Assembly: GCF_027887165.1 (NCBI RefSeq)
Contig: NC_077227.1
Location: forward strand, 79,306,930-79,370,929
Source of the DNA: Monodelphis domestica
Taxonomy: Eukaryota > Chordata > Mammalia > Didelphimorphia > Didelphidae
Length of the DNA stretch: 64,000 nt
Reading direction: 5' to 3'
A program made the translations under genes and the position numbers. A model generated the notes under the pieces. That model worked only from the letters and a program-made list of their open reading frames with translations, did not search any database and was not told the origin of the DNA. Shown one piece after another: positions 54,051-64,000 of this stretch (within the stretch, counting starts at the first letter, position 1; each line of letters starts with the position of its first letter).

Positions 54051-54354
54051 ATGACCCAACTAGAAGAGCTTTTGATCCTAAGTGGCCTTAAACCCCAAAG
54101 CCAGTTTTATATCCAGGGAAGGTCCTTTAACTCCATTAAGGGATTAGTTCTACTCAAATCTAGAGTCAAAAGCAGGGTTAGGTAAAACAAACAATGATTG
54201 CTAAAGGTAAGAATTAGTAAATTCCACTTGTACCTAAATTCCCATTTCTTTCAATTTTGTTGTAATTTTATATAACTTATAAATATAATGATTAGTAATG
54301 TTAAGGCTTAGGCTTAGCTATTTTATAGAATGCTTCTTTTTTAATTTTAGGAAT

Positions 54355-54770
54355 GCTTGAAGAAAAATAAGGTGAAATTACAAGAAAAGAAATATGAATA
54401 ATTATCAGAACATATTATATAATTAGGAGCCAACAAAGTAGAGATTTAAGATTTTTTTAAAAGACTATCTAAAAATATAAAATAGCCAAATTAACAGAAC
54501 CCCCAAAAGAAGCCTCTAAAAAAATCTAATGAGGAAAATGAACCTTGGAGCTCTAGATGGATTTCCAGATGAATTCAATTTAACTTTTAGAGAACAATAA
54601 ATACCTAAAATACACAAAAATTGAGAAAGAAAATACTTTACTCAACTCTTCATGAGACATACAAATCTAATGCCTAAACCAGGAAAAGATAAAACAAAGA
54701 GAGAACTATCAAGAATGAATATTGGTTCAAATTTTTTTTAAAATCCTAGCAAGACTGATTGAATATGAAG
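54355..54770 (+). mobile_element. L1 ORF2 fragment, sense
   Basis: gatttccagatgaattcaatt, aacttttagagaacaataaat, tgcctaaaccaggaaaagat, ctatcaagaatgaatattgg and atcctagcaagactga correspond to the ORF2 segment between endonuclease and RT core. Many indels. Confidence 0.6.
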
Positions 54771-54854
54771 TTTCTGGTTCTGATCTCTTTCTAAAGGAAA
54801 AAAGAATATGCTTTATCACTTGGATCATGCCACCATAACCAAAGAAGGATCTGT

Positions 54855-54965
54855 CGGATGGAGTGTTATCTCCCCTACCTACCTCACAGAATTGTGAGGA
54901 TTAAATGAAATAACATTTGTCAAGTGTTTTGCAAACTGGAATGCAATCTACTACATTTTAGATCA
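54855..54965 (+). repeat. MIR-type SINE 3' part
   Basis: cctacctcacagaattgtgagg, attaaatgaaataacattt and gtgttttgcaaactgg. Confidence 0.5.
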
Positions 54966-55409
54966 TTAGTAGCAGGGGCTGGAACAAAAGGGATGTGTAT
55001 GTGGGGAAAGGGTTGAGGAGAGGGCATGTGGGGATGTATATATAATAGCCCTTGAGCAGAAATGGAATTAGCTGCATTTAATTCATGCTCTAAGTAAAGT
55101 TTCAGTGTATCAAGGCTGTTTGCCTTACCAGACTTGATCTGAAACTAGGTGTGGGATTTGAAACTGTCATTTGAGAGCTGGGGATTTCAAGCCTGGAGAA
55201 GAGAAGACTTAACAGGGACCTATTTGAAAATCTGACATTTGGAAGGAGGGATTAGAATTGTTCTGCAGGGCAAAAAAATAAATGTCAAAATTAAACAAAG
55301 AAGTTGCCCTACTGATATCACATTTTAATATTATTTAATAGTGGTTAATTATTCTGATAAGAACCTGGAATATTGGAAAGAACCCTGAACTCAGGTCAAA
55401 AGACCTGTG

Positions 55410-55710
55410 TTTTGAGGCAGTGTGGTACAATGGAAATGAGGCTGGATTTAGAGTGGAAGAACCAGTTCAAATTCCAACTAGTACTTAGGACAAACCACTG
55501 AATCTCAGTTTCTTCATCCACAAAATAAGAAGGTTGAACTAGACAAAGCTTCTCAGTCTGTAGCTATGTTACTAGTTCCACCACTTACCATGTGACTTGG
55601 GATAGTGCATTTAAACTGTTTTCTCATCCATAAAATGGGGATATACTTGCCTTTTCCCTACTCCCCACTTTGTAGACATGAGGTTATGTAAATTGAAAGC
55701 ATTATTATAA
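55410..55710 (+). repeat. Two MIR/THER1-type SINE pieces
   Basis: gaggcagtgtggtacaatgg and tcagtttcttcatccacaaaat up to ~55580, then ccacttaccatgtgacttgg and tctcatccataaaatgggg: two partial copies in the same orientation. Confidence 0.6.
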
Positions 55711-56085
55711 TTAATATCCCGCCCTCTTTTTAAAAAAAAATAAGAATAGGTTATTTGGGAGACTAATATTACCTATTCATCTCATCTCTTTCTTTGAGGG
55801 ATGGATTTATCTCTTTAAATATTTACTGGAAGTTAATGAGCTCTTTAAAAGAACTGGGAGTGTCTAAGACAATGTGCCTAAGAATAGAGTTCTGGCTTCA
55901 GGAGCTCCCATCTCCTCTTACTGCTGAAAGAGGAGGGAGGTAAGAGCCAGGGGCTTTTCCTCATTCCTGAGAGTCTTCAATTATTTGCCCACCATTTATT
56001 AAATGTCTACTTTATGGCAGATACCATGCTAGACCTTAGCAATACAAAGACAGAAATCAAGCAGACTCTCTCAAGGAGGAAGAAC

Positions 56086-56086
<1 letters not shown>

Positions 56087-56153
<67 letters not shown>
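56087..56153 (+). repeat. (CA)n microsatellite
   Basis: 67 uninterrupted bases of CA inside older repeat sequence. Confidence 0.97.
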
Positions 56154-56154
<1 letters not shown>

Positions 56155-56155
<1 letters not shown>

Positions 56156-56260
56156 GGCACCCATGGTCACACAACTGGAAAATATGGGAGCTGAGATTTG
56201 AACTGAAGTCTTTTGACTCCAAATGTAGCAGTACTCTTACAATTACACCATAATATGCCC
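56155..56260 (-). repeat. MIR/CORE-SINE fragment, antisense
   Basis: catggtcacacaactggaa, gagctgagatttgaactgaag and acaattacaccataatat. Confidence 0.5.
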
Positions 56261-56689
56261 CAGGACCAAAATTCAGGAGTTCCTAGTTTCCAGTACCTCA
56301 GCTCTGCTCCTTTACTGGGTTGGGAGGTGGCTTTTTTTTTTGTTTTTGTTTTAATGTTCACTGCTTTGGCTATGCAAAGTTTCTTAGCCTGTTGCCTCAG
56401 GTCAAAAATACTACTGGATGTAGATTCTTTCAGTTTGGGTCTGGGCAAAATTGTAAAGTCTTTCCAGGTAATCTCTTGTCTCTACATCCCCAAATGTGTC
56501 AACAGTGTGCTAACTATCCAAAAAAGCCCATACCATCTTTGGCTTCATTGAGAAGTACAGTGTTTAGGATGTGGGGTGGAGGTGAGGAGAGATTACTAAA
56601 TGCATCTATGCTCTGCCTTGGTCAAACTGCTTGTTTTACTCTGTAAAGTTACAATTTTAGAAAGATCATCAATAAGTAGGAAATCACCC

Positions 56690-57125
56690 AGGAGGGGAAA
56701 AATTGCATGGCAGCCAGGATGGTGAAGGGCCATGAGATCATGCCATATGAGAATCAGTTAGAAGGACTGAGGATGTTTAACTTGGAGAAGAAAAGATGTT
56801 GGGGTGGGGGTTGAGTATGGGTGAAATCTTTAGGTATTTAAGGGGCCCCTCTAGTGAAGGATTGGATTGGATCTGGTTGGCTCCAGAGGACAGAATTAGG
56901 AACAGTGAGGGTGAGTTGCAGAGAGGCCAATTTAGACTTGGTGTCAGGAAAACTTCAAAATTTCTATCCAGAAATGGAATGAGCTTCTTTGGGAAATAAA
57001 TGATCCCTTGCAATTGAGGGAATCCTTCAAGCAAAGGCTGGATGACCATTTTTGGAACATATTGAAGAATGATCATGTACTGGTTGGATTCGATGCCTCT
57101 TTCAACCCTAATATTCCATGATTTT
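56690..57125 (+). repeat. Old L3/CR1-like LINE relic (tentative), long copy
   Basis: ccatgagatcatgccatatgag, cagagaggccaatttagactt, ggtgtcaggaaaacttc, aagcaaaggctggatgacc and ttggattcgatgcctctttcaaccc. Its tail resembles the MIR3-type tail of nearby SINEs. Same element as 52270-52420. Family from memory. Confidence 0.5.
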
Positions 57126-57156
57126 TGTTGCTTATAGAGGTTCTAGATCCATAAGA

Positions 57157-57158
<2 letters not shown>

Positions 57159-57231
<73 letters not shown>
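57159..57231 (+). repeat. (GT)n microsatellite
   Basis: About 72 uninterrupted bases of GT. Complementary to the CA tract 1 kb upstream. Confidence 0.97.
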
Positions 57232-57604
57232 GGGGTGTACCAGTCAACATCACATGACATTATGAAATGCCTACCTGTGTTTGGTGCTCTCCTGGGTACT
57301 GAACAGCCAGCGCAGACAGATGGTTCCTCTGAGTCACTGGCAACTTTCAGGTTGTGACTGACTTCAAACTGCACATTCGTTCTCCCCCAAAGTTCTGGCT
57401 TTAAGTTGCAAAGTAAATGGGAATCTAGAAGTAGGAAGCAAAAAGGCTTTCAACATTTTCCATGAGAAACTCCTGAGTCAGATTAATGCTAGTAGACTAT
57501 GAGGGAAGGGAAAAGGGAAAAGTTGGTTTGAGGATTAACTGTTTGGTGGAAAGTCAGAAGACTCTTTTCTGACACCTAACCCCCATTTGGCTAGTACTTT
57601 CCTC

Positions 57605-58262
<658 letters not shown>

Positions 58263-58429
58263 AAATGGTGATAGCCAGCCTCTGCCGCTAACAAGCTATA
58301 GGACCTTAGCCATATTTCCCTTTTGGGTGCTTCTGTTTCTTCATCTGTCATCTGGGGGTAGGGATAAGCTAGATAATCTCTATCTATGTCTGTTTCCATA
58401 TCAGACATTCCATGATGCAAACAAATGTT

Positions 58430-59130
58430 TAAAATCTAAGATGTTAAAAAAATTAGGCAACATCTCAGACTAATTCAATGGCTATATTTCTCCACGAGAG
58501 AAACGCCATTTATCCAGGGCTGGGGACAGATGGAAACCTCAGGGACAGGCTGCCTCCCATCCTAAACAGATCTTATACTTAATCTCAGTCAAAAGAGAGA
58601 GGAGTGAATCCCATTTTGTCTCCATTTCCTCTACTATGTAATCTTCCTCTACCCCACCCCATCCCCCGTCCTGCTAACATGCTTGAATGCTAAGTCCTGA
58701 AATTTAGGTTCCTCGTTTCAAAGTTCATGGTCCTGAGAATAAACAAAAAACCAATTGTGTCTGCATAGAGCGATGGACCCCATTAAGGGGGCCTCATGAA
58801 TATTTATAGGGGGACCACAAAAGAACATAGAGACGATATTGTATTTCCTAGAACTTTCTTCCAGGGCACCCTTTCTCTGCATCCTTTAATGTAAGCTTTG
58901 CTTATTTAGTTGCACACTTTAAGCCGATTAACTTTTTACAGGGAGAAAAAACCCCCTGTTTGTTTGTACATACGCTCCCTGGACAAAGATTCACAGAAAC
59001 AGCTTTAAACATCCTAAATCCCTCTGTTGGAAACTTTAAGTGAACTAAGCATGTTCTGGTGATTCAGGAGCCTCTCTGGTAGTTTTTCCTATCCCTTTCC
59101 TTCCCTCCCAGCCCAAAAAAGGCTGGATAT
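58430..59130. other. Repeat-poor block, possible regulatory element in TLL2 intron 1
   Basis: I recognise no interspersed repeat here, unlike both flanks. It holds palindrome-like and factor-site-like words: ggcctcatgaatatttatag (MEF2-like core), ttaagccgattaact, agggagaaaaaaccccctg. Regulatory role is inference. Confidence 0.3.
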
Positions 59131-59204
59131 TGAGTGGAATTTCAATGTTTTTAATGTTCTATAAATTGATGCTCACATAATCAATGTATGTCACATGATG
59201 TATA

Positions 59205-59370
59205 TCATAGGACCATAGGATTGAGTTGGCTGGAAGGCGCCTTTGGGATTATTTAGTCCATCCTGGCCATTTTACAGTAAGGAAACTGAGGCCAGGGCAG
59301 GTTAAATGATTTGCTTCTATGTTCACACACTAATGACTGTTGGGAAGTGAATCCTGACTCTCTGATGTCA
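59205..59370 (-). repeat. MIR-type SINE, antisense
   Basis: ccataggattgagttggctgg, ccattttacagtaaggaaactg, ggttaaatgatttgctt. Confidence 0.6.
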
Positions 59371-59384
59371 ATATTTTTGTAGTA

Positions 59385-59610
59385 TAGTAGATAGATGTAG
59401 CCTGGGTTTGGATCTGGCTTCAGGCATTTACTAAGTATATATCTCTGGAAGATTCAGACTCTCTGAATCTCAGTTTTTTATCTGCAAAATAGGGAGAATA
59501 ATAGTACCTACCACAAAAGGTTGTTTTGAGGATCAAATGAAGCACTGTATAGAGTGCATTTTGAACTCTAGAGTGCTCTGTAAATGGCAGCTGCTATTAT
59601 TACATCATGC
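59385..59610 (+). repeat. MIR/THER1-type SINE
   Basis: gggtttggatctggcttcagg, ttatctgcaaaatagggag, gtacctaccacaaaaggttg, gctctgtaaatggcagc. Confidence 0.65.
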
Positions 59611-59769
59611 TGCTTTCAATGCCTAAGGACATTGACTCTAGTTGACCACATTGTAGGAAATTAGGCGAATTCCTGCTGACATATTTTAGTATTGGGATTA
59701 ATAAACCCTGGGAGCAGGGCAGGTACATTAATCTTCCTGTAAGTGGAGACAGCATGTGAGAGCTGGAAA

Positions 59770-59930
59770 GGAACAAAAAAAAATTTGATCCAGGCTTTTT
59801 ACTTCACATAGGAGGAAGAAAAGTGATGTGACATGTCTAGGGACACACAGTGAGCTATGACACAGCCAGAATTATAATTGAATCCTGATTGCCAGAACAG
59901 TGAACATTCTCCTTTACCACTCTAGGGAAG
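59770..59930 (-). repeat. MIR-type SINE, antisense
   Basis: gtgacatgtctagggacacacag and tataattgaatcctgattgcc. Confidence 0.45.
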
Positions 59931-59934
59931 CAGG

Positions 59935-60195
59935 ATGTAGTAGAAAATATGTGACATCTGGAGTCACTTAAGAACTGGCTTTGAATTCCACCTTTAACAT
60001 TTACTAGTGAGCTGTGTGACAATGAACAATTCCTTAACTCCTCTGGTCCTCAGTTTCCACACTGTAAAATGGTGACAGTGGTACCTGTAATGCCTATCTC
60101 ACAAGATTTTGGTGAAGTTCAAATGCAATAATGCATGCACAGTGCTCTGGAAAGTTGGACATGTTCAATAGATATCAACTATCATTAACATTACT
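59935..60195 (+). repeat. MIR/THER1-type SINE
   Basis: gacatctggagtcacttaag, tagtgagctgtgtgacaatg, cctcagtttccacactgtaa, cctatctcacaagattttgg, near full length. Confidence 0.65.
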
Positions 60196-60234
60196 GAATT
60201 TGATCTTCAGGACCTTAAGAAGACTTTGCTTTAC

Positions 60235-60655
60235 TGATTGGGACCTTTTCTTTTTAGTATTTTGTTTTTCCAATTATATGTAATAACAATTTTTGATGTT
60301 TTCTTCCTGAAATTATAAAATACAAATCATCTCCTTTCCTCCCTTCCCTCCTGGATATGGTAAGCAATTTGATCTGGGTTATACATATATGATAATGCAA
60401 AACATATTTCCATTTTGGTATTTGTTGTGAGAATCTACTAACTGTGTCAGCATCCAGAGATCTACAATTGGTGTAAAACCCAAACCCCCAAATAAAAAGA
60501 CAAATAAACTAAAGTGAAAAATAGTATGAGTTGATCTGCATTCTGACTCCAATGCCTCTTTCTCTGGAGATGGGTACCTTTTCCAAGGCTGTAACAAGTA
60601 TTCAGGTCTGCCTGTTCCCCTCATTCATGAGAAACATACTCTAAATATAAGATGT
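60235..60655 (-). mobile_element. L1 3' UTR fragment, antisense
   Basis: gtaagcaatttgatctgggttatacat, aatgcaaaacatatttccat, gaaaaatagtatgagttgatctgc and ctctttctctggagatggg parallel 25660-25870. Confidence 0.7.
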
Positions 60656-60664
60656 CAAGGAAAA

Positions 60665-61000
60665 TGGACCAACCAATCAATAAACATTTATTTAGTGCTT
60701 ACTGTGTGCCAGACACTATGCTAGGAGCTAGGCGAGAGAAAACAAGAAAAAAATGATATTCCCTACTCTCAAGGAGTTCATGTTCTGACAAAGGAGACAA
60801 TGTGAAAACATAAATAAAATAATCTATGTACAGGACAAATAGGAAATAATTAATAGATAGAAAGCGTTAGAATTGGGAGAAGTTGGGAATGACTTCCTTT
60901 AGCAGATGGAATTTTAGTTGGAACTTAAAGGAAACCACAGGGAAGAATGAATGGAGATACTGTGCAAAATAAGAACTTGGAAGGAGACCTCTGAAGGGAA
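60665..61000 (+). repeat. Old interspersed repeat (family as at 46204)
   Basis: aataaacatttatttagtgc, ctgtgtgccagacactatgc, actctcaaggagttcatgttc, gacaaataggaaataattaat, ggaattttagttggaact. Confidence 0.6.
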
Positions 61001-61774
61001 CCACATACCTCTCCTGAGGAAAGATACAAAAGGAGGGATGAAGTCTTATATTCTAAAGAAAAGAGAACCTTGAAAAGAGTAGGCGGGAGAGGAGAAAGTG
61101 TTCAATTCTATTTGAACTTGGAGGGAGACATGCAGGCTGCACCCTCTACTAGCCTAGAAAGAGAAGGATTAGCATGGCACCAAAGAGCAACCAAGACATC
61201 CTTTTGGTGGCACCAAGTGCCATCTGTACTATATAGTTTGGAGGGAAGGAGGGAATTTCTGTATGTTTTTTTTTTTAAGTTCTCTTGGTGATTGAGGGGT
61301 CAGGTATGAATCAATTCTGCATTTTTCCAGGTTTAATTTTTTATGATATCTTATTAGTCTGGAGAACTAAAGACTCTTTTGTAGAAAAACAAAATGGGCT
61401 AAATTTTGGTATTCACAGAGTTTTCCTGGATAGGAGCAGGAGCCAGAAAGATTTTTTGTGGGAAACATGAGCCAGATACTAACATTCTCAAGGTTTCCCT
61501 GGGTTGAAAGTATGAACCAGATTATGTATGAGAAATCCCCCTTTCCCTAAATGCACTTGGAGCCAAAGCCTAATTGACATAAGGAGTTAAACATGAATTT
61601 GTCCCTGCGTATGGGGGGTATGTGATGATCAGGAAATATCACCTAAGGCAAGGTTATCACCTAGAAGGTGTTTATGTGCCCCAGCTAGAAATTAAGCTCA
61701 CTATCTATCTGCATGTTTAGAGTGAGCTCACAGATACTTTAGGATACGGTAGTGTCAGTGATTTCAGTCATCAG

Positions 61775-62110
61775 ACAATAAACATTTATTAAGTACTACT
61801 AACAACCACTGCACTGTACTAAGTGCTGGGGATACAAAGAAAATCAAAATATAGGGGCAGCTGGTGGCTCAGTGAATTGAGAGCCAGGCCCAAAGAAGGG
61901 AGGTCCTGGGTTCAAGTGTGACCTCAGACACTTCCCAGTTGTGTGACCCTGGGCAACTCACTTGACCCCCATTGCCTAGCCCTTACCACTCTTCTGCCTT
62001 GGAACCAATATACAATATTGATTCTAAGATGGAAGGTAAAAGATAGTCCCTGCCCTTAAGGAGCTCTCAATTCTAATGGGAAAGACAACACAAAGAGAGA
62101 AACTAAAAAA
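61775..62110 (+). repeat. Old interspersed repeat (family as at 46204), split by a SINE
   Basis: aataaacatttattaagtac, taagtgctggggatacaaag then, after the SINE, agatagtccctgcccttaag and gagctctcaattctaatggg. Confidence 0.65.
61854..62040 (+). mobile_element. MAR1/WSINE-type CORE-SINE nested in an older repeat
   Basis: ggggcagctggtggctcagtg, gagagccaggcccaaagaag, tgtgaccctgggcaactcac, tattgattctaagatggaagg. It splits the host repeat exactly between gatacaaagaaaatcaaaa and gatagtccctg. Confidence 0.9.
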
Positions 62111-62409
62111 GGAGTAGGAGAAGGTCTCCAGTGCAAGGGGCATGATAATTGTCCAGAGGAATGCAGCCCAGTGGGAAATGATGAAATAACTTCCCTGGGT
62201 ATCCTCCTTAAATGGAAGATCTGGAAGAAGTTCCCCCAGTTGAGCACGTTTTCATAGTTGCCTGAGAATAAAGGCCAGTGGTGCATCAGTAGCCACCATT
62301 AGCTCATCAAATCTCACTGATCTCATTTTGGAATTTTGGTGCCAGAGATGATAGTGAGGGGAGGGGACAGCTTTGCAGCAGAAGCATATGATGTTCATTA
62401 GAAGAAGAC

Positions 62410-62560
62410 AGGACATAATAGTATTCTGTTCCATTCATCAACCATAATTTGTTGAGCCATTCCTCAGTGTTATGAGTGAGTACTCCCTGAGTATTCTGTT
62501 CTTTGTCATCACAGAAAGAATATTTACAAATATTTTTGTATCTGAATTTTGTATCAGATA
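62410..62560 (-). mobile_element. L1 ORF2 C-terminal fragment, antisense
   Basis: aatagtattctgttccattc, accataatttgttgagccattcc and tctttgtcatcacagaaag match words at 11825-11935. Confidence 0.6.
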
Positions 62561-62589
62561 TTTCATATCTGAAAGATATGAAGTAGGAT

Positions 62590-63005
62590 TTCACCGATGC
62601 AGAATGAAGAGAACAGTATATACACCAAAAGCAACATTGTAAAGACAAACAACTTTGAAAGTCTTAAAAAAATAAACCCTTATTTTCCATCTTAGAGTCA
62701 AGACTGTATATTTTTTTTCCAAGGTAGAAGAGTGGTAAGGGCTAGGCAACTGGGATTAAGTGACTTGTCCAGAGTCACACAGCTAGGAAGTGTCAGGGGT
62801 CAGATTTGAACCCAGGACCTCCCATCTCTAGGCCTGACTGTCAATCCACTGAGCCATCTAACTGTCTCAACTTTGAAAGTCTTAACAATTTTGAGTAATA
62901 AAATGATCAGCCATAATTCCAGAAGACTAATGATGAACCATACTACATCTCCTGACAAGAGAAGTAATGGACTCAAGGAATAGATTGGGAATGTAATAGT
63001 TCATA
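62590..63005 (+). mobile_element. L1 3' end, sense, split by a SINE
   Basis: gcagaatgaagagaacagta, caacattgtaaagacaaac, then after the SINE gataaaatgatcagcc-like words (aaaatgatcagccataattcc), agaagactaatgatgaacc and ctcctgacaagagaag. Same 3' end type as 9545-9890 and 35340-35460. Confidence 0.6.
62667..62867 (-). mobile_element. MAR1/WSINE-type CORE-SINE, antisense, with 17-bp target duplication
   Basis: Reverse-complement SINE (aaacccttattttccatcttag, ttaagtgacttgtccagagtcac, actgagccatctaactgtc) flanked by the perfect 17-mer CAACTTTGAAAGTCTTA at 62650-62666 and 62868-62884. The insertion sits in an L1 3' end. Confidence 0.93.
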
Positions 63006-63009
63006 CAAG

Positions 63010-63795
63010 TCATGCCTGCTAACCATAGGTATCCCAAAGAATTCTTTTCTGGGCCCTCTCCTCTTCTCTCTCTATACTGTTTCACCTGGTAATCTCAACA
63101 GTCCCCTTGGATCTCTATGCTGATTCTTCTCACATCTACTTTTCCAGCCCTAACCTCTCTTCTGATTTCATTTTGCATCTCCAGCTGCATATTAGACACC
63201 TCCAACTGGATGCTCCATAGACATCTTTAACTCAACATATCAAAGTAATTTTCCCCAAGTGCAGATCTGACCATGTCACCTTGCCTACTCAATAAACTTC
63301 AGTGGCTCCCTCTTACCTCCAGAACAAAATATAAAATCCTCTGGCATTTAAGATCCTTTATAACTTGCCTCCCAACCTTTCTGGTCTACCTTAAAATACA
63401 CTATGTATTCTGAGATCCAGTGACACTGGCTTCTTTGCTTTTTCTTGAACAAAACACTCCATCTCCTCACTCTGGGAGTCAATTTTTACTAGTTGTCCCC
63501 CATGCCTAGAATTCCTCTATCTCTGCCTCCTGGTTTCCCTGGATTTCTTCAGGTCCCAGCTAAAATCCCATAGGAAACCTTTCCCAATGTCCCTTAATTT
63601 TAATTTTTTTCCTTTCTTGATTATATTCAATATATGTGCCATATAGCTTCTTTGTGTATAGTTGTTTGTATACTATCTTTTCCATTGGAGTATAAGGTCC
63701 TTGAGTGCAGGATCTGTCTTTTATCTTTGTTTGTAACTCCAACTCTTAGCACAGTGCCTGGCACATAGTGGGTATTTAATGTTTCCTGACTGGAA
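63010..63795 (+). repeat. L2 LINE, 3' half with an internal deletion
   Basis: gggccctctcctcttctctctc, ctggtaatctcaacagtcccc, gctgcatattagacacctcc, gcagatctgaccatgtcacc, aacttcagtggctccctc and agcacagtgcctggcacatag appear in L2 order; a segment is missing at about 63243. Confidence 0.75.
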
Positions 63796-64000
63796 AATGA
63801 TTGAGATTCCTGTTTTGGGAGGAGGTTGGTGGTATGCAGGATGGAGTGGAAAGAGAAAAAATATTCCTGGAATATCTGGGCAAGAGTTGGAAGGGAGAAA
63901 GGAAGGGGGAAGGGGTTGGGGGTGCACCAGAAGTCAAATTGACATAGTTGTCAGTGGAAGGAGGAAAAGAGGGACAATAGTGGGGCAAGAGGGGGACCAT

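Overview
This window is AT-rich vertebrate nuclear DNA from a mammal, most likely a marsupial. The marsupial call rests on repeats: several copies of the MAR1/WSINE-type CORE-SINE (head ggggcagctaggtggctcag, tail gattctaagacggaagg), marsupial-type L1 ends, MIR/THER1 SINEs and old L2. Species cannot be settled from the sequence. There are no bacterial, phage, CRISPR or operon features. Most short open frames are chance frames in introns and repeats.

Two protein genes on the + strand can be supported. Positions 2979-39369 carry the last 12 coding exons of TM9SF3, a nine-pass Golgi membrane protein. All introns fully inside the window are GT-AG, the reading frame is open throughout, and the protein ends in the family's K-x-D signal. 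Its 5' exons lie left of the window. A ~4.1 kb 3' UTR with no recognised interspersed repeat follows and ends near a poly(A) signal at 43489. After ~7 kb of repeat-filled intergenic DNA, a CpG island with an inverted CCAAT box and GC boxes leads into a signal-peptide-coding first exon (50563-50776) that ends in a tolloid-type D-P-C-K-A motif. With TM9SF3 next door in the same orientation, as I recall from human 10q24, this is best read as exon 1 of TLL2. The rest of the window (50777-64000) is TLL2 intron 1.

Layout: 1-2978 TM9SF3 intron with an antisense L1 5' region; 2979-39369 TM9SF3 exons and introns, with L1 copies at 8.6-9.9, 11.4-12.1, 19.2-21.2, 25.1-27.7 and 34.4-35.6 kb; 39370-43505 3' UTR; 43.5-50.1 kb intergenic, with an L2, an old LINE-like repeat and a candidate solo LTR; 50.1-50.8 kb TLL2 promoter and exon 1; 50.8-64 kb TLL2 intron 1, with MIR/L2/L1/SINE relics, long CA and GT tracts and a ~490 bp pyrimidine tract.

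The most notable items are a 188 bp hAT-type transposon (38826-39013) with a perfect 8 bp target duplication that resembles the horizontally transferred SPIN/URR1 family, a candidate solo LTR splitting an older repeat, a 421-base uninterrupted pyrimidine run inside an L2 tail, SINE/L1 insertions with readable target duplications, and a repeat-poor block in TLL2 intron 1 that could be regulatory. Repeat family names come from memory of consensus sequences and were not checked by search. I see no convincing undescribed system.
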